Source: a virus
DNA: 36,269 bases
Reading direction: 5' to 3' (one strand)
IMG/VR virus record: IMGVR_UViG_3300010430_000252
Location: 1 to 36,269 of that record
Shown here: piece after piece, positions 1-5,117 of the stretch
Layout: each line of letters opens with the position of its first letter
How positions within the stretch are numbered: position 1 is the stretch's first letter
Made by a program: the position numbers and the translations under genes
The notes under the pieces: generated by a model
Told to the model about the DNA's origin: nothing
The model's input: the letters and a program-made list of their open reading frames with translations, nothing else
The model's database searches: none

Positions 1-2
1 CA

Positions 3-116
3 GCAATTAATTTTCGGTCGGAAGTGGTTTTGATCGTCACCGAAAGAGGCGCAGTTTTTGAACTGCACGTCGGCGTCGATCCGGCCACCGACCGCATCCA
101 GATCAACCGTAGATAA
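3..116 (+). CDS. 3' end of an unrecognised gene (partial at window edge)
   Basis: An open frame enters from the left edge and ends at a TAA at 114-116. The 37 visible residues read as a beta-rich tail (for example VVLIVTERGAVFELHVGVD) and finish INRR. It lies 18 bp upstream of the next rightward gene and in the same direction, so it is probably the preceding member of the same early operon. The start and most of the protein are outside the window, so no function can be assigned. Support is the open frame, sensible composition and gene packing only. Confidence 0.5.
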   Translation, partial: AINFRSEVVLIVTERGAVFELHVGVDPATDRIQINRR

Positions 117-134
117 CCGAGCGGAACCGGGCAG

Positions 135-332
135 ATGAGCAAACGAATTATCGACGGCTGGTATCTGGGCAAAAGCGGACCGAAGAAGTACCTCTGCGTC
201 AACGGCGGCGTGTTTGATTGGACGGACAATCTCGACGCGGCTCTGTATCTCGCCCGCCGTAAAGACGCTGAGGCGCTGGCCGAAATCATAGACGACGCCT
301 GGACCGTTAAGTCCCGGCCGATTTTTCAATAG
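135..332 (+). CDS. hypothetical protein, 65 aa
   Basis: Small soluble protein starting at ATG 135. A weak purine-rich stretch (GAGCGGAACC) precedes the start. The sequence has an aromatic/glycine beta-like first half (GWYLGK, KYLCVNGGVFDWTDN). A helical second half follows with AALYLARRKDAEALAEII. There are no membrane segments or signal peptide. I do not recognise the family. It is followed 26 bp later by the next gene in the same direction, in a run of small genes that looks like an early region. Confidence 0.6.
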   Translation: MSKRIIDGWYLGKSGPKKYLCVNGGVFDWTDNLDAALYLARRKDAEALAEIIDDAWTVKSRPIFQ

Positions 333-358
333 CGAGGAAGAAACGGAGGGATTTTGAA

Positions 359-619
359 ATGCAGATCGAACCGCTACCGAACCCGGTGAACAACGATACC
401 GTTAAAGAGATGATGACGCATCTCGACAGGAAGATTGAAAGGGCTTTTACGCTCCCGCCTAGCGCCCCAGTGCATGATCGGGAATGGCTGGCGCGTCGGC
501 AGCAGCAGATGATTGAAGCCACACGCCCGATCCGTGAAATGCAGAAATACCTCTACGAAAACTTTGTCGCGCCGGTCGCCTTCAAAGTGACCAAGTGGCC
601 CGACCTTAACGACGACTGA
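359..619 (+). CDS. hypothetical protein, 86 aa
   Basis: Starts at ATG 359 after the Shine-Dalgarno-like ACGGAGGG at 343-350, and ends TGA 617-619. The protein is charged and mostly helical. Its middle (DREWLARRQQQMIEATRPIREMQKYLYENF) looks like one long amphipathic helix, and its tail is acidic (DLNDD). No known motif is visible. A longer-looking frame on the opposite strand over the same bases lacks a ribosome site and is a shadow. The stop sits in a 14-base sequence (613-626) repeated at the stop of the 770-1054 gene. Confidence 0.6.
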   Translation: MQIEPLPNPVNNDTVKEMMTHLDRKIERAFTLPPSAPVHDREWLARRQQQMIEATRPIREMQKYLYENFVAPVAFKVTKWPDLNDD

Positions 620-626
620 CGAGCGA
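613..626 (+). repeat. 14-bp direct repeat at gene ends (copy 2 at 1048-1061)
   Basis: CGACTGACGAGCGA occurs at 613-626 and again at 1048-1061. Both copies contain the stop codon (TGA) of the upstream gene plus the first intergenic bases. Looser versions (GAGCGGA, AGCGAGGAAG, AGCGAGCAT) sit in other spacers of this rightward operon. The sharing suggests that the small genes arose by duplication or shuffling of gene-plus-spacer units. Confidence 0.6.
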
Positions 627-630
627 CTTA

Positions 631-724
631 TGGGACAGGTGACACGGTGTAAATCAGCAGGCCGTAGCACGGCGGAAACGCCGGAGCGTTATGCGGGGTT
701 CTTTGCTGGCCCCGCCCTGTCCCA
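631..724 (+). ncRNA. candidate structured RNA with tRNA-like closing stem and ACCA end
   Basis: The 150-bp spacer between two rightward genes contains a perfect 9-bp inverted repeat, TGGGACAGG (631-639) with CCTGTCCCA (716-724). Inside it are a 5-bp hairpin with a GAAA tetraloop (670-683) and a 6-bp GCGGGG/CCCCGC hairpin (693-715) whose 3' arm abuts the closing helix. Counting the 3' strand as CTGTCCC, the next bases are ACCA, like a tRNA acceptor end. I cannot form a canonical D-arm, anticodon arm or seven-base T-loop, so it is not an ordinary tRNA. A 34-codon open frame (630-734) also covers it but has a poor start. Some such pairings arise by chance. Confidence 0.35.
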
Positions 725-769
725 CCAGATTTAGAAACAAGCCTCAACGGGCGGAAGGAGAAAGACGAC

Positions 770-1054
770 ATGGAACGACTAGAACCTGTACCCGGCCTTG
801 GTGAGTTTCCGCGCCGCCGGTCTGATATCCCCGCGCAGGATCAAGGCGCGTTCGGAAAATACAAAGTGCTCCGGACTGACGGCAAAGATCGGGCGGGCGA
901 GAAACACGACGGATGCCGGTATTTTGTGCTGGACCTGAACCACGACAAGTTTTCGGCTCCAGCGTTGGCGGCTTACGCCGATGCGTGCGATGCCGAATAT
1001 CCGAAACTTGCCCGTGATCTTCGTTTGATGGTTGCGGACATGAGCGCCGACTGA
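770..1054 (+). CDS. hypothetical protein, 94 aa
   Basis: Starts at ATG 770 after a clear GGAAGGAGAAAG ribosome site (about 754-765). The N-terminal third is proline/arginine-rich and probably flexible. The rest is well ordered: KYKVLRTDGKD, then the distinctive CRYFVLDLNHDKFSAPALAA, then a helical YPKLARDLRLMVADM. It feels like a conserved small phage protein with an alpha/beta fold, but I cannot name the family. Opposite-strand frames over this region lack ribosome sites and are shadows. Confidence 0.7.
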   Translation: MERLEPVPGLGEFPRRRSDIPAQDQGAFGKYKVLRTDGKDRAGEKHDGCRYFVLDLNHDKFSAPALAAYADACDAEYPKLARDLRLMVADMSAD

Positions 1055-1071
1055 CGAGCGAGGTACGGGCA

Positions 1072-1227
1072 ATGGATGACAACGAATATTACGGGCCGTG
1101 CCTCTGTGATGACGAGGACGACGACTTCGACGAGGACGGCTCCGAATGCGGTCAATTGCCGGACGGCACCTGCATGATGGCCGGAACCGAATACTGCGAT
1201 TTTGAATGTCCCTATCGGGACGCCTGA
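1072..1227 (+). CDS. small acidic cysteine-rich protein, 51 aa
   Basis: ATG 1072 to TGA 1225-1227. It fills the gap between two rightward genes exactly and follows GAGCGAGGTACGGGCA. The protein is strikingly acidic in the first half (DDEDDDFDEDGSE). It has six cysteines arranged CLC, C, C, C and C towards the end (GPCLCDD, SECGQ, GTCMM, EYCDFEC). The spacing suggests a metal-binding or disulfide-rich mini-protein. An acidic, DNA-mimic-like composition is also compatible with an inhibitor of a host DNA-binding enzyme, but that is a guess. It is real by packing and composition. Confidence 0.6.
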   Translation: MDDNEYYGPCLCDDEDDDFDEDGSECGQLPDGTCMMAGTEYCDFECPYRDA

Positions 1228-1248
1228 GAAACGAGCGGAGACTGAGAC

Positions 1249-1530
1249 ATGAAAAAATTTACGGTTGAAGTCGTGCAGACCGTCGAAATTCAGATAGACG
1301 AAACGAAACTGGATGAGAAATTCATGCAAGAGTTTCGGGACAGTTTCTATCAATTCGACACCATCGAAGATCACGCCGAGCATCTTGGCCAACTCGCGTG
1401 CCGTGGGCTTATCAACACATATTCCGACTTCATCGAAGGCTACGGCCCGCCCGCAGACATGAAAATCAAAATTGGTGATCCGTTCGACAACGATATTGAA
1501 ACAGAGATCGTAGAGACGGCGGACGTATAG
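1249..1530 (+). CDS. hypothetical protein, 93 aa
   Basis: Starts ATG 1249 after GAGCGGAGACTGAGAC and ends TAG 1528-1530. The N-terminus is a beta strand with alternating residues (MKKFTVEVVQTVEIQIDETK). An acidic helical region follows (FRDSFYQFDTIEDHAEHLGQLACRGL), then a GYGP turn. It is acidic overall and has no membrane segment. I have no family assignment. The AGGAGG of the next gene overlaps its stop codon, so the two are translationally linked. Confidence 0.65.
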   Translation: MKKFTVEVVQTVEIQIDETKLDEKFMQEFRDSFYQFDTIEDHAEHLGQLACRGLINTYSDFIEGYGPPADMKIKIGDPFDNDIETEIVETADV

Positions 1531-1542
1531 GAGGGCTGATTG

Positions 1543-2109
1543 ATGGCAACGAACTTGGAAAAATTTAAGGCGGCAGAGCGGCGGATTGACGACGCAGCCC
1601 GCGCCTACGTCTTGCTCAAGTATGGCAGCGTACCGGAAACGCTTTGGCGAGTTGGCGGTGCTGGCCTCGAATTTGCACCAGAGGAGTGGAAGACCGCCGA
1701 TGTTAGTCTGGTGCGGCCACCCGGCATGTGGTTCCAGAAGCGCCCTTCGCGCGAGCAGGTAGCGAAGATGGAAGCGTTCGCGGAACAGCCTCTCGACCCG
1801 ACTGACATCTGCATTCACGTCCAGCAAGAAAATGGGCGCAAATCAACCGGCGTGCGTCTCAACGACCTGTCCGAAGAAAAAACCTGGTCCATTTGCAAGG
1901 ATACTATCGAAGCCAGAGCCGCCCACCTTCGCGAGATATACATCCCCAAAGAAGGCCAGTTCAAATGTCGCTACTGCGGCAAGGCCACCGACAATGATCA
2001 GAAGGTTGTCGGCACCATAATCGCGCGGCAGTACCCGAACATGCGGGCAAAGTTCGATTACTGCTCAAGCCAGTGCAATTCATACGATCAGATGGCCCAC
2101 GAGGGCTAA
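1543..2109 (+). CDS. zinc-ribbon-ended hypothetical protein, 188 aa
   Basis: An in-frame TTG at 1540 extends the frame, but ATG 1543 has the AGGAGG (1529-1534) at the better distance, so 1543 is chosen. The N-terminal two-thirds is a mixed helical/strand domain (NLEKFKAAERRIDDAARAYV, EEWKTADVSLVRPPGMWF). The last 50 residues carry a four-cysteine cluster, FKCRYCGKA then FDYCSSQCNSY, typical of a treble-clef or zinc-ribbon fold. A nucleic-acid-binding role is plausible from the zinc ribbon but not shown. It is the largest gene of the rightward cluster. Confidence 0.7.
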   Translation: MATNLEKFKAAERRIDDAARAYVLLKYGSVPETLWRVGGAGLEFAPEEWKTADVSLVRPPGMWFQKRPSREQVAKMEAFAEQPLDPTDICIHVQQENGRKSTGVRLNDLSEEKTWSICKDTIEARAAHLREIYIPKEGQFKCRYCGKATDNDQKVVGTIIARQYPNMRAKFDYCSSQCNSYDQMAHEG

Positions 2110-2185
2110 CCGATAGCGAGCATTAAGCGGTCACGTCGTCGCACCGCGTTCTAAGCCGACGACACATTCAATGGAGATAGAACCC

Positions 2186-2329
2186 ATGAGTAAAGACGTT
2201 GAAAGATTGATTGAGAAGGCCAGCGAGGAAAAAGACCCGTTACATGCAATGCAGTTTGCACAGGCGGCGCTCAACGCAGCGAACGCCGAGCGTGTGATGG
2301 TCGACACCAAGCAGGCCGACAAGAAGTAG
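2186..2329 (+). CDS. small helical protein, 47 aa
   Basis: ATG 2186 follows AATGGAGATAGAACCC, with GGAG 11 bp ahead, and the frame ends TAG 2327-2329. The protein is almost wholly helical and amphipathic: SKDVERLIEKASEEKDP, then AMQFAQAALNAANAERVMV, ending in a lysine-rich tail. This resembles the helix-hairpin 'ERLI..A.....ALQYSQAALNAANA' small proteins often seen in phages, function unknown. A strong hairpin begins six bases after its stop. Opposite-strand frames here are shadows. Confidence 0.65.
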   Translation: MSKDVERLIEKASEEKDPLHAMQFAQAALNAANAERVMVDTKQADKK

Positions 2330-2334
2330 CAACA

Positions 2335-2362
2335 CGCGGGCGGTGGTTCGCTGCCGCCCGCG
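2335..2362 (+). terminator. strong intergenic hairpin without U-tract
   Basis: CGCGGGCGG (2335-2343) and CCGCCCGCG (2354-2362) form a perfect 9-bp GC stem with a 10-base loop, six bases after the stop of the 47-aa gene. No T-run follows on either strand, so it does not look like a standard intrinsic terminator. It may protect an upstream 3' end, act as an RNase processing site, or pause transcription. It is listed as terminator-like only. Confidence 0.4.
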
Positions 2363-2385
2363 AATGAGCCTTTGGAGGGCATGAA

Positions 2386-2613
2386 ATGAAGATGAAACCT
2401 TTTCCAAGCGAGTGGCCGAAGTCTGCGCGGCGTGCGTTCTTGTTGACGCTGCCGATAAGCTGGCCGATCTGGTTCATGTGCATGATCGTGGCCAGTGCTA
2501 TCTTCATCGTCTTGGCGATCTTGAATCACATAGTGCTGAGCTTTGCCGCTTGGGCAGTATTTATTTGGCGCGGAACATACCCAAATTGGAAACCCGATCC
2601 GTGGGTCGATTGA
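2386..2613 (+). CDS. small membrane protein, 75 aa
   Basis: ATG 2386 lies seven bases after GGAGGG (2374-2379). The first 18 residues are polar and basic (KMKPFPSEWPKSARR). One long or two short hydrophobic segments follow: FLLTLPISWPIWFMCMIV and SAIFIVLAILNHIVLSFAAW. The tail is soluble and tryptophan-rich (WRGTYPNWKPDPWVD). It is an inner-membrane protein of unknown role. Small early phage membrane proteins often act in superinfection exclusion or host takeover, but nothing here shows that. The overlapping +1 frame and antisense frames are shadows. Confidence 0.7.
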   Translation: MKMKPFPSEWPKSARRAFLLTLPISWPIWFMCMIVASAIFIVLAILNHIVLSFAAWAVFIWRGTYPNWKPDPWVD

Positions 2614-2651
2614 GGAGCGCCACGCGGACACAGTAGAGAAGGAGTAGAGGT

Positions 2652-2834
2652 ATGGCAGGCAAAGTTGTGAGAGTCGGATGGATGGATGTTGAAGGCTTCG
2701 ACGAAGAGCAATTCGCGGCTATCGTGGTTTTTGACGAACCGCCCGACATGTCATGCTCTGTTGTTTGGAATGCGGTTCCGGTTGAGATTATCGAGGTCGC
2801 ACGCCTAACCCCCACCAGTAAAGGAGATGGATGA
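2652..2834 (+). CDS. hypothetical protein, 60 aa
   Basis: ATG 2652 follows the purine-rich AGAGAAGGAGTAGAGGT. It is a small acidic, probably beta-rich protein: KVVRVGWMDVEGFDEEQFAA then IVVFDEPP and VPVEIIEVARL. Its last codons contain AAGGAG, the ribosome site of the next gene. Its TGA (2832-2834) overlaps the next start, so the two are coupled. Family not recognised. Confidence 0.6.
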   Translation: MAGKVVRVGWMDVEGFDEEQFAAIVVFDEPPDMSCSVVWNAVPVEIIEVARLTPTSKGDG

Positions 2835-3076
2835 TGGCCGATGGGAAAAAGCTATTGGACCGAATCCCCGCAGAAATAGAAGATGCCGATGCCGCCAGAG
2901 AAGCAACGCGCGGCAAGCCCGCAATCGACAGGTTGGTTGAAGCGGCGTTGCGTTCAATAAGGGCAAACAGCCTTGACGTGGTGGGAAAAGATGGGCGGCA
3001 ACGGGTATCAATATCAAAGCTTTCCGCAGAGCATGATATGATTCGCGCGCTGCGCGATCTTGGGAAGATGAATTAA
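2834..3076 (+). CDS. hypothetical protein, 80 aa
   Basis: Two consecutive ATGs (2831 and 2834) are possible. AAGGAG at 2821-2826 is seven bases from 2834 and only four from 2831, so 2834 is preferred. The overlap with the upstream stop is TGATG. The protein is helical and basic-acidic mixed (ADAAREATRGKPAIDRLVEA). It ends with HDMIRALRDLGKMN, resembling a short DNA-binding or adaptor helix bundle. No known motif. Confidence 0.6.
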   Translation: MADGKKLLDRIPAEIEDADAAREATRGKPAIDRLVEAALRSIRANSLDVVGKDGRQRVSISKLSAEHDMIRALRDLGKMN

Positions 3077-3080
3077 CCCC

Positions 3081-3094
3081 CTAACGTAGAGGAG
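3081..3094 (+). repeat. 14-bp repeated ribosome-site spacer (copy 2 at 3239-3252)
   Basis: CTAACGTAGAGGAG precedes the genes at 3099 and 3261, and in both copies supplies the Shine-Dalgarno sequence. A related spacer (AGAAGGAGTAGAGG) precedes 2652. The repeat is evidence for duplication of a translation-initiation cassette in this operon. Confidence 0.6.
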
Positions 3095-3098
3095 AAGG

Positions 3099-3242
3099 AT
3101 GATGCACGATTACGGTTCGATGGGCTGCGATGAATGTGGCGGGTCTGGCCCTGTCAAGGGGTGGGATGCTGTGAAGTTATTGACATTTTACTGCGCTATC
3201 TTGGTTTTGTTTTTCGGCGGACTTTGGGCGATAACGCACTAA
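3099..3242 (+). CDS. small single-pass membrane protein, 47 aa
   Basis: ATG ATG at 3099/3102 follows GAGGAGAAGG; either could be used. The N-terminal half carries a CDECGGSG motif (CxxC-GxG, like a single DnaJ-type or zinc-knuckle half site). A lysine/tryptophan linker follows, then one hydrophobic segment, LLTFYCAILVLFFGGLWAI, at the C-terminus. Topology is probably N-in with a tail anchor. The 47 codons fit exactly between two repeated spacers. Function unknown. Confidence 0.6.
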   Translation: MMHDYGSMGCDECGGSGPVKGWDAVKLLTFYCAILVLFFGGLWAITH

Positions 3243-3260
3243 CGTAGAGGAGTAGAGAAG

Positions 3261-3494
3261 ATGCTAACCCCGGATGGCTACACCGAAATGACGAACTTCT
3301 TTGTCAACGACCTCTACGAAATCGAGAGGCTGGAAGCGTTTGCGAACGCAGTGATTGTGCAGATGATCCCGGTAGAAATTGACGAGGAAACAGGTGAACA
3401 AAAATACATGCGCGTTGTCAGTATCATGCTACGCGATCCAGATATGGAAAGCGTCCTCAAAAAAGAAGCTCGAAAAATACTAGTTGAAACCTAA
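3261..3494 (+). CDS. hypothetical protein, 77 aa; last gene of the rightward arm
   Basis: ATG 3261 follows GAGGAGTAGAGAAG. The protein has a helical start (TEMTNFFVNDLYEIERLEAFANAVI). A strand region with an acidic turn follows (VEIDEETGEQKYMRVVSIML), then a lysine-rich tail. Its stop (TAA 3492-3494) overlaps the stop of the leftward gene 3491-3706 by four bases, so the two arms converge here with no spacer. Product not recognised. Confidence 0.65.
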   Translation: MLTPDGYTEMTNFFVNDLYEIERLEAFANAVIVQMIPVEIDEETGEQKYMRVVSIMLRDPDMESVLKKEARKILVET

Positions 3495-3706
3495 TCCACC
3501 ATATCCCGTATAAGTGCGGCCTTGGCTATGTCAAGTGTTGCGATAGTTTCAAGGACGTTGGCAGACGATCCAGCAAGGTACATATCGCCGTTTTCCTGCC
3601 AGCCGACGACGACAACCGATTCGAAATCAGATTCCTGTGCAGACTTCAGAACCTTCTCAGGGTCTATGTCGAGGCGTGTTTCGCCGGGAAACTCGATGAC
3701 GCTCAT
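3491..3706 (-). CDS. conserved-looking small phage protein, 71 aa; end of late operon
   Basis: Starts ATG 3706, overlapping the holin stop as ATGA. The sequence opens MSVIEFPGETRLDIDPEKVL. An SDFESVVVVGWQENGDMYLA strand pair follows, then a C-terminal helix (VLETIATLDIAKAALIRDMV). This arrangement is familiar from small proteins of alphaproteobacterial phages (an SVIEFPG opening and an ESVVVVGW core), function unknown. It is the last leftward gene. No terminator hairpin with a T-run is visible at the convergence. Confidence 0.7.
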   Translation of the reverse strand: MSVIEFPGETRLDIDPEKVLKSAQESDFESVVVVGWQENGDMYLAGSSANVLETIATLDIAKAALIRDMVD

Positions 3707-4173
3707 CCGATGCGCCCCGATGGCGTGTTGTCGCTGCCGAACTTGGCCATTGCAGCCTTCACCACGTCCCCCATATGCGGAGCGGCAAAATAGAACGCTA
3801 ATATCAGCATAACCGCGCCGATCATGTCATTTGCCGATTCCTTGGCGATAATACCGACCTGCGTCAACTCTGCGGCTTTCTCCGTCCAGAATACGGCCAC
3901 CATTTGCATTAAAGCTGACAGGGCATACATACCAAGCCATACCCCGGTTATGGACAGAGCTATGAGACGGCGGGCGAGGTTTTGCCCCTGTGTCGAAGCC
4001 ATCCACGCCACGACCATTTTCCGGGCCTCTGAGCGGTCAGCGGCAGCATCCCCGGCCTTTTCCTCATCGGTGTAGACAAGGGCATCCAGACCGCTGGAAA
4101 CGCCGTCTACGATAGACGCAAGAGCTTTGTCTGTTCCGAACAACTTTCCGAAGAAAGAACCAATGCCGCCCAT
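3703..4173 (-). CDS. holin (three-helix / GTA-holin-like), 156 aa
   Basis: The frame could extend upstream to 4245, but the start is placed at ATG 4173. That codon follows the M15 peptidase stop (4175-4177) by one base and gives a sensible N-terminus (MGGIGSFFGKLFGT). The amphipathic N-terminal part and charged EEKAGDAAADRSEARK region are followed by hydrophobic segments, LIALSITGVWLGMYALSALM and MIGAVMLILAFYFAAP, and a short polar tail. Length and layout match the 3TM holin family of alphaproteobacterial phages and gene transfer agents. Together with the adjacent endolysin it forms the lysis cassette. The start has no good ribosome site, so translation is probably coupled. Confidence 0.75.
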   Translation of the reverse strand: MGGIGSFFGKLFGTDKALASIVDGVSSGLDALVYTDEEKAGDAAADRSEARKMVVAWMASTQGQNLARRLIALSITGVWLGMYALSALMQMVAVFWTEKAAELTQVGIIAKESANDMIGAVMLILAFYFAAPHMGDVVKAAMAKFGSDNTPSGRIG

Positions 4174-4174
4174 A

Positions 4175-4552
4175 TCAATATGTCCAATCTGCCGGACGTG
4201 TCGCCGCATCGTGGCCAACGTCCAGATGTGTAAATGTTTTGCCATGACCTATGCCGAGGAATCCAAGCGCGTAGGCATGCCGCTTTAGCTCGTATTTGCT
4301 CGATGCGTCAGGGGTGGATATATCAGCGGCCCGCCCTTGCCCGTGTGCGCCCGGTGTGGGCTTGTTCCGCTCCTCGGGGTGGTCAGGACACCTAAACCCG
4401 CTTGTGACCGTCATGGGCTTGCCGTAGGCCGCTCTGAGGGCGTCTAGCGCCATGACAAGGCCGGGGGTCACATCCGCACGGCCACAGCGGGTTGGGCATT
4501 TACATTCAAACTCTTTTTCAGTAAAATAGCGCACTTTTGACCAGTCAACCAT
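4175..4552 (-). CDS. endolysin, peptidase M15-type D-Ala-D-Ala endopeptidase, 125 aa
   Basis: Cell-wall hydrolase of the M15 (VanY/M15_3-like) family that would cut peptidoglycan cross-links at lysis. Visible are an N-terminal F-x-CKCP..CG element (residues 16-23), SGFRCP (51-56) and zinc ligands H70 and D77 in GAHGQGRAADIS. The third ligand is H109 in THLDVG. Start is ATG 4552 with GGAG eight bases upstream, just 13 bp from the divergent HNH gene start. A diverged copy of its first 14 codons lies beyond that HNH gene (5076-5117), indicating that the locus was rearranged. No signal peptide, so export needs the adjacent holin. Confidence 0.85.
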   Translation of the reverse strand: MVDWSKVRYFTEKEFECKCPTRCGRADVTPGLVMALDALRAAYGKPMTVTSGFRCPDHPEERNKPTPGAHGQGRAADISTPDASSKYELKRHAYALGFLGIGHGKTFTHLDVGHDAATRPADWTY

Positions 4553-4565
4553 AGGAGGCTCCAGA
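4553..4565. promoter_or_regulatory. near-palindromic Shine-Dalgarno shared by two divergent genes
   Basis: Only 13 bp separate the ATG of the leftward endolysin (4552) from the ATG of the rightward HNH gene (4566). The stretch AGGAGGCTCCAGA gives AGGAGG to the rightward gene and, read on the other strand, GGAGCCTCC to the leftward gene. No promoter can fit between them, so each transcript must start inside or beyond the other gene. Confidence 0.7.
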
Positions 4566-5075
4566 ATGAAGAAAAAGAGACGAAAAAGCGCCAGCATGAT
4601 ACGACTTTGCCGATCGTGTGGCGAGCCGTTTCACACATATATTTCTCAAAACAAAAAATATTGTTCGCGAACTTGCTCTAGCGTGGGCAGACGAAAGAAG
4701 CAGCGTAGGTGCGAGCAGTGCGGGGAAATGTTTACGCCTTGTCGGGCTGACATCCCCGGTCGGTTTTGCTCTAAGAAATGTCGGGGTGTTTCTGATCGCA
4801 AGCCTCGGCTGATACGTGGTGCGAAGCGGAACTATTACGCGGTTTTTGCGCCCGATAACCCAATGGCCACCAAGCAGGGATATGTTATGGAGCACAGAAT
4901 CGTTATGTCCGAACATATTGGCCGACCACTGCGGCGCGGTGAAATAGTTCACCACAAAGACGGCAATGGTTTTAACAACAACATAGAAAATCTTGAGCTT
5001 CTCAACGATTCTGACCACAAGCGCTACCATGCCAACATTGCGCCGAGAAACGCGCTTGGGCGGATGACAAAGTAA
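4566..5075 (+). CDS. free-standing HNH homing endonuclease, 169 aa
   Basis: Two zinc-ribbon-like repeats come first: C15/C18 with C33/C37, then C49/C52 with C68/C72. An HNH (HNH_3-type) nuclease core follows with EHR (109-111), VHHKDGN (128-134), NNIENLELL (138-146) and H151/H156. Such enzymes nick or cut unoccupied sites and spread their own gene. It is the only rightward gene within the leftward block. It interrupts the lysis region and is flanked by two versions of the endolysin 5' end, the signature of a mobile intruder. Start ATG 4566 has AGGAGG eight bases upstream. Opposite-strand frames over it are shadows. Confidence 0.9.
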   Translation: MKKKRRKSASMIRLCRSCGEPFHTYISQNKKYCSRTCSSVGRRKKQRRCEQCGEMFTPCRADIPGRFCSKKCRGVSDRKPRLIRGAKRNYYAVFAPDNPMATKQGYVMEHRIVMSEHIGRPLRRGEIVHHKDGNGFNNNIENLELLNDSDHKRYHANIAPRNALGRMTK

Positions 5076-5117
5076 TTCTTCCTCATGGAACCATTTCACC
5101 TTCGACCAATCAACCAT
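5076..5117 (-). pseudogene. vestigial 5' end of an older endolysin gene, cut off by the HNH gene
   Basis: On the minus strand, ATG 5117 begins MVDWSKVKWFHEEE, 14 codons ending at 5076. The intact endolysin starts MVDWSKVRYFTEKE; 10 of 14 residues agree but many codons differ. Similarity ends exactly where the HNH stop codon (5073-5075) begins, after which the frame runs into nonsense. The vestigial start overlaps the stop of the upstream gene, the normal coupled junction in this genome. This was therefore probably the native endolysin start, before the HNH gene plus a foreign endolysin replaced the rest. Confidence 0.7.

Noticed and set aside
632-727. Ordinary tRNA gene
   Set aside because: The acceptor-like stem and ACCA are present but no anticodon arm, D-arm or seven-base T-loop can be drawn; kept only as a candidate structured RNA.
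973-1827. Long leftward open frame (284 codons) opposite the early genes
   Set aside because: It covers three well-started rightward genes with ribosome sites, has Arg/Cys/Phe-rich shadow composition and no ribosome site of its own.
4545-5117. 190-codon leftward frame beginning MVDWSKVKW as a complete gene
   Set aside because: Only its first 14 codons resemble the endolysin; the rest is antisense of the HNH gene, so it is treated as a vestige.
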